Position numbers and translations under genes: made by a program
Notes under the pieces: model-generated
Databases searched by the model: none
The model's input: the letters and a program-made list of their open reading frames with translations, nothing else
What the model was told of the DNA's origin: nothing
NCBI RefSeq assembly: GCF_029624125.1
Contig: NZ_JARSBN010000003.1
Coordinates: forward strand, 437,466-501,465
Origin: Winogradskyella marincola
GTDB lineage: Bacteria; Bacteroidota; Bacteroidia; Flavobacteriales; Flavobacteriaceae
Length of the DNA: 64,000 nt
Reading direction: 5' to 3'
Shown: positions 18,338-25,658 of the stretch, one piece after another
Layout of the letters: every line of letters starts with the position of its first letter
How positions within the stretch are numbered: position 1 is the first letter of the stretch

Positions 18338-20338
18338 CTAGTAATTTAAAAGTTCTTTTAAAGCACTTTCAAATTTTCCTTTAGCTAAATACTGTTGTTC
18401 TAATTGTGGTGCAAACGGAATTGGTGTTTCCATACTCGCTACACGCTTTACAGGCGCATCTAAATACTCAAAGCACTCTTCCATTAGCATTGCAGAAATA
18501 TCACTCGCAATACCACCAAACATACTATCTTCTTGTAGAATAATAGCTTTTCCTGTCTTTTTTACAGAGTTTAAAATTGCTTCTTTATCTAAGGGTTGAA
18601 GTGTTCTTAGATCTAATAAATCAGCGGAAATATTTGAGTTATTTTCTAAAGTCTCTAAAGCCCAATGTACGCCAGATCCATATGTAATAATTGTAACTGC
18701 TTCACCTTCTTTTAGTAGTGCCGCTTTACCAAAAGGCAAAGTGTAATAATCTGTTGGTACATCTTGTCTTATACTTCTATATAAAGCTTTATGCTCAAAG
18801 AACAAAACTGGGTTTGGATCATTAATAGCATTAGCTAACAGACCTTTAGCATCATAAGGAAATGCAGGATAAACTACCTTAAGTCCTGGAGTCTTGGTAA
18901 ACCAAGCTTCATTGGTTTGCGAATGAAAAGGACCTGCTGCAACACCTGCACCACAAGGCATTCTAACCACAACATCTGCTTGCTGCTCCCAGCGATAGTG
19001 CGATTTTGCTAAATAATTTACTATAGGATTAAAACCTGATGTTACAAAATCAGAAAATTGCATTTCTACAACAGCTTTCATACCTGCTATAGATAAACCC
19101 ATACCAGCTTCAACTATTGCAGATTCGCATATTGGTGTATTTCTTACTCTATCTTTACCAAATTGTTCTACAAAACCTTCTGTAATTTTAAATACACCTC
19201 CGTACTCAGCAATATCTTGACCCATAATTACTAAGTCATCATGCTTTTCCATTGACTGCTTTAAACCTTCAGAAATGGCATCAACTAGACGTAGCTCTTT
19301 CACTTCAGGACCAGGCTTACAACCCTTATAATCAAATGATTTGTATATGTCATTTAACTCGTTAGTTTCACTTGGTATAATTTCAGATTCTGCATAAGCA
19401 GACTCAAGCGAAGCATCAATATCAGCTTTTATTTCAGCAACATATTTATCATCAATTTCAGCTGATAATATTTTTTTACTAAACAAGTAGCTTCTAAAAT
19501 TTTCTATTGGGTCTTTAGCTTCCCATTCTTCCATTAATTCTTGTGGTACATATTTAGTACCACTAGCTTCTTCATGGCCACGACGTCTAAATGTTTTAAA
19601 CTCAATTAATATAGGCCTTGGACGTTTTCTAATACTTTCTGCTAGTTTTTTTACTTTAGAATACGTTTCAATAATATTATTTCCATCTATAATAAAAGAC
19701 TCAATACCGTAACCTTTGCCTCTATCTGCTAAATGTTTACAGAAATACTGCTCATTTGTAGGAGTAGACAAACCATAACCATTATTTTCTATACAGAAAA
19801 TTACTGGCAATTGCCATACAGAAGCTACATTTAGCGCTTCATGAAAGTCTCCTTCACTTGTTCCACCTTCACCTGTAAAAACTGCTGTAACTTCTTCTTT
19901 GTTTTTTAAAAGATTTGCTAAAGCAATACCATCGGCCACACCTAGTTGTGGTCCTAAATGAGAAATCATACCTACAATATTGTATTCTTGTGTTCCAAAA
20001 TGAAACGAACGATCTCTACCTTTTGTAAAACCACTAGATTTTCCTTGCCATTGGCAAAATAAGCGATGAAGCGGAATTTCTCTAGTTGTAAAAACACCAA
20101 GATTTCTATGCATTGGCAAAATATATTCGCTTGGTTTTAAAGCCATTGTTACACCAACCGAGATTGCCTCTTGCCCAATACCAGAAAACCACTTAGATAT
20201 TTTGCCTTGTCTAAGCAGTATTAACATTTTTTCCTCTATTAGTCGAGGTCTCAACATGTTATAATAAAGTTTTAATAATACTTTATCACTTAAATTGCGC
20301 TTATCGTACTCTATGATGCTTTTGGTTATGGTTGGCAT
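18338..20338 (-). CDS. Fused E1 alpha/beta of a 2-oxoacid (branched-chain) dehydrogenase
   Basis: The 666-residue protein joins both E1 subunits. The alpha half (1 to about 330) has the thiamine diphosphate site 'GEGGTSEGDFHEALNVA ... IENNGYG'. The beta half (about 345-666) starts 'LRLVDAISEGLKQSMEKHD' and includes 'GQDIAEYGGVFKITEGF'. It decarboxylates branched-chain 2-oxoacids (2-oxoisovalerate type) and passes the acyl group to lipoyl-E2, feeding iso-fatty-acid synthesis that is prominent in Flavobacteriaceae. Pyruvate as substrate cannot be excluded. The single-chain form is usual in Bacteroidota. No E2 or E3 gene is adjacent. Minus-strand -7 elements lie at 20360-20367 and 20380-20387. 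Confidence 0.9.
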   Translation of the reverse strand: MPTITKSIIEYDKRNLSDKVLLKLYYNMLRPRLIEEKMLILLRQGKISKWFSGIGQEAISVGVTMALKPSEYILPMHRNLGVFTTREIPLHRLFCQWQGKSSGFTKGRDRSFHFGTQEYNIVGMISHLGPQLGVADGIALANLLKNKEEVTAVFTGEGGTSEGDFHEALNVASVWQLPVIFCIENNGYGLSTPTNEQYFCKHLADRGKGYGIESFIIDGNNIIETYSKVKKLAESIRKRPRPILIEFKTFRRRGHEEASGTKYVPQELMEEWEAKDPIENFRSYLFSKKILSAEIDDKYVAEIKADIDASLESAYAESEIIPSETNELNDIYKSFDYKGCKPGPEVKELRLVDAISEGLKQSMEKHDDLVIMGQDIAEYGGVFKITEGFVEQFGKDRVRNTPICESAIVEAGMGLSIAGMKAVVEMQFSDFVTSGFNPIVNYLAKSHYRWEQQADVVVRMPCGAGVAAGPFHSQTNEAWFTKTPGLKVVYPAFPYDAKGLLANAINDPNPVLFFEHKALYRSIRQDVPTDYYTLPFGKAALLKEGEAVTIITYGSGVHWALETLENNSNISADLLDLRTLQPLDKEAILNSVKKTGKAIILQEDSMFGGIASDISAMLMEECFEYLDAPVKRVASMETPIPFAPQLEQQYLAKGKFESALKELLNY

Positions 20339-20359
20339 ATGTTATAAATTCTAATGCTT

Positions 20360-20387
20360 CAAATGTAAATAAAATGCATCAAAATTA
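20360..20387 (-). promoter_or_regulatory. Two -7 elements upstream of the E1 gene
   Basis: On the minus strand TACATTTG (20360-20367) and TAATTTTG (20380-20387) both fit TAnnTTTG. The nearer one would leave a leader of about 17 bases before the ATG at 20338. Confidence 0.45.
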
Positions 20388-20443
20388 TATAATCTACTTT
20401 GTAAATGTATTTACATCATAATTATAATTTACTACTATTTCGT

Positions 20444-20451
20444 TACTTTTG
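20444..20451 (+). promoter_or_regulatory. -7 element (TACTTTTG) of the oxygenase operon
   Basis: The element matches TAnnTTTG and lies 33 bases before the ATG at 20485. It is divergent from the E1 promoters, which are 60-90 bases away. Confidence 0.5.
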
Positions 20452-20484
20452 TATATTGACTTAATTTTTTAAAATAAAATTCCT

Positions 20485-21435
20485 ATGGATAGAATACCTA
20501 GCGTAGATTTAAAGGATTTCCTTTCAGAAGACCCAAATAGAAAACAAAAATTTATTGATGAAATTGGTAAAGCATATCAAGACATAGGTTTTGTAGCTTT
20601 AAAAGGACATTTTTTAGATGATGAATTAGTAGATAGACTTTATGCTGAAGTAAAAAACTTTTTTGAATTACCGCTTGAGGTTAAAGAAAGTTATGAAATA
20701 CCTGGTATTGGCGGTCAAAGAGGTTATGTGTCTTTTGGAAAAGAAAGTGCTAAAGGAAAAAAAGAAGGTGACTTAAAAGAGTTTTGGCATTTTGGACAAT
20801 ATGTTGAAGATGATGAAGAGCGTAAAAAAGAATATCCTGCAAATGTTGAAGTAAAAGAGCTTCCAGAATTTAATAAAGTAGGAAAAGAAACCTATCAAAT
20901 GCTAGAGAAGACAGCTAAATATGTGTTACGCGCACTAGCATTACATCTAGATTTAGAAGAAACTTATTTTGATAATTACATACACAATGGTAATTCTATT
21001 TTAAGACCAATTCATTACCCTCCAATTACTCAAGAACCTAAAAATGCTGTAAGAGCTGCTGCTCATGGAGACATTAATCTTATTACACTTTTAATGGGAG
21101 CTCAAGGTAGAGGTTTACAAGTGCAAAGACATGATGGCGAATGGTTAGATGCTATAGCAGAACCAGACGAATTAATGATAAATGTTGGAGATATGCTATC
21201 CAGACACTCTAATAACAAATTAAAATCTACAATACACCGTGTTGTAAATCCACCTAGAGAACTTTGGGGAACATCGCGCTACTCTATTCCTTTCTTTATG
21301 CATCCAATTAGCGAAATGAAACTGGATGTATTAGACAGTTGTGTTGACGAAGACAACCCTAAATTATATGAAGACATCTCAGCTGGCGAATTTTTAAATG
21401 AGCGTTTAATTGAACTTGGATTGATTAAAAAATAA
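20485..21435 (+). CDS. 2-oxoglutarate/Fe(II) dioxygenase, isopenicillin-N-synthase family
   Basis: This 316-residue cytoplasmic enzyme has the DIOX_N front ('IPSVDLKDFLSEDPNRK') and the double-stranded beta-helix core. The iron ligands are H194-x-D196 ('AAHGDINLITLL') and His251 ('STIHRVVNP'), and the following 'SRYSIPFFMHP' supplies the RxS pair that binds 2-oxoglutarate. Family members hydroxylate or oxidise small molecules; the substrate here is unknown. Its stop overlaps the SUI1 start by one base (TAATG), and the next two genes also overlap, so it heads a four-gene operon. A -7 element is at 20444. Confidence 0.88.
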   Translation: MDRIPSVDLKDFLSEDPNRKQKFIDEIGKAYQDIGFVALKGHFLDDELVDRLYAEVKNFFELPLEVKESYEIPGIGGQRGYVSFGKESAKGKKEGDLKEFWHFGQYVEDDEERKKEYPANVEVKELPEFNKVGKETYQMLEKTAKYVLRALALHLDLEETYFDNYIHNGNSILRPIHYPPITQEPKNAVRAAAHGDINLITLLMGAQGRGLQVQRHDGEWLDAIAEPDELMINVGDMLSRHSNNKLKSTIHRVVNPPRELWGTSRYSIPFFMHPISEMKLDVLDSCVDEDNPKLYEDISAGEFLNERLIELGLIKK

Positions 21436-21767
21436 TGGACCTGCAAGATCAATTAAAAAATCTATTTCCAGATCACGTTCCGGAACCTTCTAATGATGAT
21501 AATAGTGAAACAAAAAGTAACATTTGGTTACAGGATGATCCTATTATTTGCAAGTACGAAAAACGAAAAGGAAAACCAATAACCATTCTCGAAGGTTATA
21601 CTGGTGCAACTGAAGACTTTAAAAAGCTTGCAAAAGAGCTAAAAACCAAACTAAGTGTTGGTGGCAGTTTTAAGGATGATAAAATTATTATTCAGGGAGA
21701 TTATAGAGACAAAATAATGACCCTTCTCAAAGAAAAAGGTTTTAATGTAAAACGCGTTGGAGGCTAA
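21435..21767 (+). CDS. SUI1/eIF1-like translation factor (YciH family)
   Basis: The protein has 110 residues with a C-terminal SUI1 domain ('ITILEGYTGATEDFKKLAKE', 'KLSVGGSFKDDKIIIQGDY', 'LLKEKGFNVKRVGG'). Bacterial SUI1 proteins resemble eukaryotic eIF1 and are thought to bind the small ribosomal subunit. Their physiological role is poorly defined. The ATG overlaps the oxygenase stop by one base. Confidence 0.93.
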   Translation: MDLQDQLKNLFPDHVPEPSNDDNSETKSNIWLQDDPIICKYEKRKGKPITILEGYTGATEDFKKLAKELKTKLSVGGSFKDDKIIIQGDYRDKIMTLLKEKGFNVKRVGG

Positions 21768-21771
21768 TCTT

Positions 21772-22713
21772 ATGACCAAACAAATTCTTCATATTACCAA
21801 TGGTAGTGTGCTTACCGAATATTTAAGAGATCTAGATTTTAATGACGATATTTTAACTTGGCAAGAAATGCTTTGCGAAGGTCCTACCATTCCAAAGATA
21901 GACTCTGATGAGTTTTTTGAAATACGAGGTCAGTTCTTAAAAGAATATTATGATATCGAAGTTGATGAACATGAACTTAAAAAAGAGCTATCTAAGCTAG
22001 ATAACGTAGATAAATATGATGAAATTCATCTTTGGTTTGAATATGATTTGTTTTGCCATATTAATCTTTTAGGAGTCTTAAATTTATTGCACCAAAGAGA
22101 AATAAAAAAGCCTCTATACCTTATTTGTAGTGGACGTGTGGAAGGCGAAAAAAGCCTAAAAGGTCTTGGTGAACTTTCTCGTTCTCAATTATTAGACCAT
22201 TACAATAAACGTGTAAGGTTAACAAATGAAGATAAAGAATTAGCAATTACTCTGTGGCGAACGTATTGTGGTAAAGATCATAATATCCTAAAACCATACA
22301 TTGTAAAAGAGTCTAGCTTTAAATACATGAGTAATTGTTTAAAAGCTCATTTAAAACGTTTTCCTCATCAAAAAAGTGGACTTAGTGTATTAGAAGACAA
22401 TATACTTCGTATTGTTAGAGATAATGAAATAAGATCTAAGCATCATTTGCTAGGCTACAGTCTCAACTACCAAGGCTATTATGGTTTTGGAGACTCACAA
22501 CATAGTCGTTTAATAGAAAAACTTAGTATCTTTTTTGATGAAGATGATACAAGTCTTAAACTCAACAGAAAAGGGCACGAAGCATTATTAAGACAACACA
22601 ATTTCGCTACAGAAGTTAATAACGATATTACCTACGGAGGTGTTAATCGATTAGAATTTCAGTTTAGCGTAGACCAAAACAAACTTGTAAAGACCATATT
22701 ACATGTCAATTAA
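21772..22713 (+). CDS. DUF1835 domain protein
   Basis: The protein has about 313 residues from the ATG at 21772, 4 bp after the SUI1 stop; a TTG at 21757 would overlap SUI1 and is less likely. The N-terminal block 'ILHITNGSVLTEYLRDL' and the central 'EIHLWFEYDLFCHINLLGVL' fit DUF1835, a family of unknown function. No signal or membrane segment is visible, so it should be cytoplasmic. Its 3' end overlaps the phosphorylase gene by 11 bp, which indicates coupled translation. Confidence 0.82.
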   Translation: MTKQILHITNGSVLTEYLRDLDFNDDILTWQEMLCEGPTIPKIDSDEFFEIRGQFLKEYYDIEVDEHELKKELSKLDNVDKYDEIHLWFEYDLFCHINLLGVLNLLHQREIKKPLYLICSGRVEGEKSLKGLGELSRSQLLDHYNKRVRLTNEDKELAITLWRTYCGKDHNILKPYIVKESSFKYMSNCLKAHLKRFPHQKSGLSVLEDNILRIVRDNEIRSKHHLLGYSLNYQGYYGFGDSQHSRLIEKLSIFFDEDDTSLKLNRKGHEALLRQHNFATEVNNDITYGGVNRLEFQFSVDQNKLVKTILHVN

Positions 22714-23575
22714 AGATTCAGAACTTATATTAAATCCAGATGGAAGTGTTTATCATTTGAATTTAAAACCAGAAAACATCTCAGACACCATCATTTTTGT
22801 TGGTGACCAAGATCGTGTAGAGAAAATCACAAAACATTTTGACAGTATAGAATTCAGTACTCAAAAGCGAGAATTCAAAACGCAAACAGGTTATTATAAA
22901 GACCGTAGAATAACTGTTTTGTCTACTGGTATTGGTCCAGATAATATAGATATTGTTCTTAATGAATTAGATGCATTAGTAAACATCGATCTAAAAACAC
23001 GAAAGCCAAAAACGCAGCTAACCAGCCTTAACATTATAAGAATCGGTACATCTGGCTCATTACAAGCCGATATACCTGTAGATGCGTTTTTAATAAGCTC
23101 TCACGGACTAGATATCAATGGTATGCTTCACTTCTACCAAATAAAAGGTATTAGCAATCCTGAAATTGAAGACGCATTTATAGAACATACTAATTGGGAT
23201 AAAAATAAAGCAAGACCAATAATTATTAATAACAGTAAATACCTTGAAAAATATTTTGAAAGTGATATTATGTTCAAAGGTATGACAGGTACTGCTGGCG
23301 GATTTTACGGACCACAAGGAAGGGTTTTAAGACTGCCATTGCATGATGCTAGTTTAAATTCTAAATTAGATAATTTCAATCACAAAGAATTTAGAATCAC
23401 AAATTTTGAAATGGAAACCTCCGTTATCTATGGGTTATCAAAATTACTTGGCCATGAAGCTTTATCTTTAAATGCTATAATAGCTAACAGAGCTACCGGA
23501 GATTTTAGTAAAGATCCTAAAGGCACAGTAGAAAAATTAATTTTATATGCTTTAGAGCGAATAGTAAATATCTAA
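22703..23575 (+). CDS. Nucleoside phosphorylase (uridine phosphorylase-like)
   Basis: This 290-residue member of the PNP/UDP family has a phosphate/ribose-binding front ('DTIIFVGDQDRVEKI'), 'LSTGIGPDNIDIVLNEL' and 'NIIRIGTSGSLQADIPVDAF'. The late motif 'ITNFEMETSVIYGLSKLLGH' has the Glu-Met-Glu that binds ribose hydroxyls. Uridine phosphorylase is the nearest functional label; base specificity cannot be read from sequence. It is the last gene of the operon starting at 20485. Confidence 0.85.
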   Translation: MSIKDSELILNPDGSVYHLNLKPENISDTIIFVGDQDRVEKITKHFDSIEFSTQKREFKTQTGYYKDRRITVLSTGIGPDNIDIVLNELDALVNIDLKTRKPKTQLTSLNIIRIGTSGSLQADIPVDAFLISSHGLDINGMLHFYQIKGISNPEIEDAFIEHTNWDKNKARPIIINNSKYLEKYFESDIMFKGMTGTAGGFYGPQGRVLRLPLHDASLNSKLDNFNHKEFRITNFEMETSVIYGLSKLLGHEALSLNAIIANRATGDFSKDPKGTVEKLILYALERIVNI

Positions 23576-23665
23576 AACTGTGTTGCAATGAGACACACAT
23601 ATCGCTGTAGCTTTAGCACCAGAACAGTCAAAGTGTCTAATAAGAAAAGTATAATTAAATGAGAC

Positions 23666-23681
23666 ACCCATTTTGATGGGT
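23666..23681 (+). promoter_or_regulatory. Short hairpin over alternative start codons
   Basis: ACCCAT (23666-23671) and ATGGGT (23676-23681) form a six-base stem with a TTTG loop. It encloses the upstream TTG and ATG and leaves the ATG at 23688 free. This weakly supports 23688 as start. Confidence 0.3.
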
Positions 23682-23687
23682 ATTAGT

Positions 23688-24542
23688 ATGAAGAAAGTAA
23701 ATATAGGAGGAGTTCCAGAACATTTTAATTTAGCTTGGTATTTAACCCTTAAAAATGGCGAATACAAAGCAGAAGGTATTAATCTTCGTTGGCACGATTA
23801 TTATGGTGGCACAGGTGCTATGTGCAAAGCTTTACGTTCTGGAGACATTGATATTGCTGTAATTTTAACCGAAGGTATAATTAAAGATATTATAGATGGC
23901 AATCCATCGAGTATAGTACAAACCTTTGTAGAGACTCCTTTAATTTGGGGAATTCATGTTGCTGAGAACTCTAAATTTAAAACCATAGAAGATATCAAAG
24001 GCACCAGAGCTGCTATTAGCCGTTATGGATCTGGCTCTCATTTAATGGCTTATATTAACGCTAAAAACAACAACTGGAATCTCGACACTGATCTTAATTT
24101 CGAAGTCATAAAAAACCTAAATGGCGCTGTTGAAGGCCTAACAAATGGTGATGCCGACTATTTTATGTGGGAAAAATTTACCACAAAACCTTTGGTAGAC
24201 GATGGTACTTTTAGACGTGTTGGTGTCTGCCCTTCTCCTTGGCCATGTTTTGTTATTGCTGTAAGAGACGAGTATATAAAAAATAATGAAGACGATCTAA
24301 AAACTATACTAGATATCATTAATACAACCACATCAGACTTTAAGTCTATTCCTAGTATAGATAGAACAATTTCTAACCGTTACGATCAAGAAATTGAAGA
24401 TGTACAAGAGTGGCTGTCTTTAACCGAATGGTCTCAAGATGTCATGGACAAAAAGACTATAAATAATGTGCAAGAACAACTATTTAATTTAGACATCATT
24501 CCTAAAAAAGTAGATTATTCAGAGCTGGTATATAAGATTTAG
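23688..24542 (+). CDS. Cytoplasmic periplasmic-binding-fold protein (NMT1/THI5/SsuA-like)
   Basis: The protein has about 284 residues from the ATG at 23688; in-frame TTG/ATG codons at 23673 and 23676 lie inside a hairpin. The type II periplasmic-binding fold is suggested by 'VNIGGVPEHFNLAWYLTLKN', 'CKALRSGDIDIAVILTEG', 'IKGTRAAISRYGSGSHLMAY' and 'GLTNGDADYFMWEKF'. There is no signal peptide or lipobox and no ABC permease or ATPase nearby, so it is probably cytosolic. The Cys-rich motif of yeast Thi5 is not seen. It may be a ligand sensor or an enzyme of the Thi5/MqnA type; function unassigned. Confidence 0.8.
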   Translation: MKKVNIGGVPEHFNLAWYLTLKNGEYKAEGINLRWHDYYGGTGAMCKALRSGDIDIAVILTEGIIKDIIDGNPSSIVQTFVETPLIWGIHVAENSKFKTIEDIKGTRAAISRYGSGSHLMAYINAKNNNWNLDTDLNFEVIKNLNGAVEGLTNGDADYFMWEKFTTKPLVDDGTFRRVGVCPSPWPCFVIAVRDEYIKNNEDDLKTILDIINTTTSDFKSIPSIDRTISNRYDQEIEDVQEWLSLTEWSQDVMDKKTINNVQEQLFNLDIIPKKVDYSELVYKI

Positions 24543-24646
24543 AGCTCATTTCGAAGTATTTAACTAAAGTCATATTTAAAACTAAAAACCTGCCAAAACA
24601 CTAGAAAACACAGGTAAAAAGGATAGATACTTATAAAGCATTTTAA

Positions 24647-24669
24647 AGTTAAATCTTACAGATTTAACT
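24647..24669. promoter_or_regulatory. Perfect 10-bp inverted repeat
   Basis: AGTTAAATCT (24647-24656), spacer TAC, AGATTTAACT (24660-24669). It sits in the 204-bp gap between the binding-fold gene and the small membrane protein, 30 bases before a -7 element. Without a T-run it is more operator-like than terminator-like. Confidence 0.45.
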
Positions 24670-24698
24670 CATAACTTTCAGTATTTCAATTTTTTAGT

Positions 24699-24706
24699 TA
24701 CATTTG
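24699..24706 (+). promoter_or_regulatory. -7 element (TACATTTG) for the small membrane protein
   Basis: The element fits TAnnTTTG and lies 41 bases before the ATG at 24747. It is the best evidence that the short gene downstream is transcribed. Confidence 0.45.
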
Positions 24707-24746
24707 TTTAACCAAGTCTAAGCTATTAATCCAGAAAAAGACTAAT

Positions 24747-24938
24747 ATGATTTTAACAATTACTCTGATTCTATCCTTTTTAGTCGCTGTTAACTTTTTA
24801 TTATTAATATTCAGTTGCAACAAAACTTCTAAGAAAGTTGAAACAAAAAAACAACGTGTTATACGTGTTCAAAAGCCTACTCCTACTCTAGTTTCCAATC
24901 AATTATCGACTGGTCAACTTGCTGCAACAGGGAGTTAG
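24747..24938 (+). CDS. Small single-span membrane protein (63 residues)
   Basis: The N-terminus is a clear transmembrane helix (ILTITLILSFLVAVNFLLLI). A Cys ('FSCNK') follows, then a basic Lys/Arg-rich segment and a Pro/Thr/Ser tail. The Cys lies at the end of the hydrophobic stretch, so a lipoprotein-like form cannot be ruled out, although the context is not a classic lipobox. Its last 56 bp run antisense into the end of ung. Promoter-like sequence upstream and the well-formed helix favour a real gene; no family is recognised. Confidence 0.5.
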   Translation: MILTITLILSFLVAVNFLLLIFSCNKTSKKVETKKQRVIRVQKPTPTLVSNQLSTGQLAATGS

Positions 24939-25557
24939 TTTTACTAAAATGTTTATTCCCAAACCAATAACCTCTGTTAGCACTCAATGGAGATGGATGT
25001 CCTGTTTCTAATATTGAATGAGAAGACATATCAATTAACTTCTTCTTCTTTTTAGCAAAACCTCCCCAAAGTAAGAATACTACATTTTGTTTTTTCTCAC
25101 TTATAAGTTTTATAACCGCATCTGTAAATTGCTCCCACCCTTTTTTTTGATGGCTTCCAGCTTGGTGAGCTCTAACCGTTAATGTGGCATTTAGCAAAAG
25201 AACTCCTTGGTCTGCCCAATGAACTAGATTACCATTTTTTGGATACGGAATACCTAAATCAGTTTCTATTTCTTTAAAAATGTTAATTAATGAAGGAGGA
25301 TGCGGAATACCATCGTTAACAGAAAAACACAAACCATTAGCCTGGCCAACACCATGATAAGGATCTTGACCAATTATAACCACTTTAACATCATCAAACG
25401 AACAATGATTAAAAGCATTAAATATCTCTGAACCATCAGGAAAACACAGATGATTATTGTATTCTGTTTTCACAAAATCTGTTAAACTTTTAAAATAAGG
25501 CTTATTAAATTCTGTTTGCAAATAGGGTTTCCAACTTGGATGAATATCAACATTCAT
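24883..25557 (-). CDS. ung: Uracil-DNA glycosylase, family 1
   Basis: The enzyme has about 224 residues from the ATG at 25557; an in-frame start at 25575 would overlap a -7 element at 25573-25580 and is disfavoured. It excises uracil from DNA in base excision repair. The water-activating motif GQDPYHG (Asp65), 'FSVNDGIPHPPSLINIF', 'LLNATLTV' and the minor-groove loop 'HPSPLSANRG' are all present. Length is normal. It is divergent from mutS2, grouping two DNA-maintenance genes. Confidence 0.96.
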   Translation of the reverse strand: MNVDIHPSWKPYLQTEFNKPYFKSLTDFVKTEYNNHLCFPDGSEIFNAFNHCSFDDVKVVIIGQDPYHGVGQANGLCFSVNDGIPHPPSLINIFKEIETDLGIPYPKNGNLVHWADQGVLLLNATLTVRAHQAGSHQKKGWEQFTDAVIKLISEKKQNVVFLLWGGFAKKKKKLIDMSSHSILETGHPSPLSANRGYWFGNKHFSKTNSLLQQVDQSIIDWKLE

Positions 25558-25572
25558 AAATATTAATTTTCT

Positions 25573-25580
25573 CAAAAATA
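25573..25580 (-). promoter_or_regulatory. -7 element (TATTTTTG) of ung
   Basis: The minus-strand element fits TAnnTTTG, with a leader of about 10-15 bases to the ATG at 25557. It decides between the two possible starts of ung. Confidence 0.45.
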
Positions 25581-25626
25581 AGAAATAGCACTTTATATAG
25601 TGTTAGGCATATCACAACATTTACCC

Positions 25627-25634
25627 TAAATTTG
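25627..25634 (+). promoter_or_regulatory. -7 element (TAAATTTG) of mutS2
   Basis: The element fits TAnnTTTG and lies 24 bases before the mutS2 ATG at 25659. Confidence 0.5.
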
Positions 25635-25658
25635 CAACTCTAAAAAATTAAATACCTC

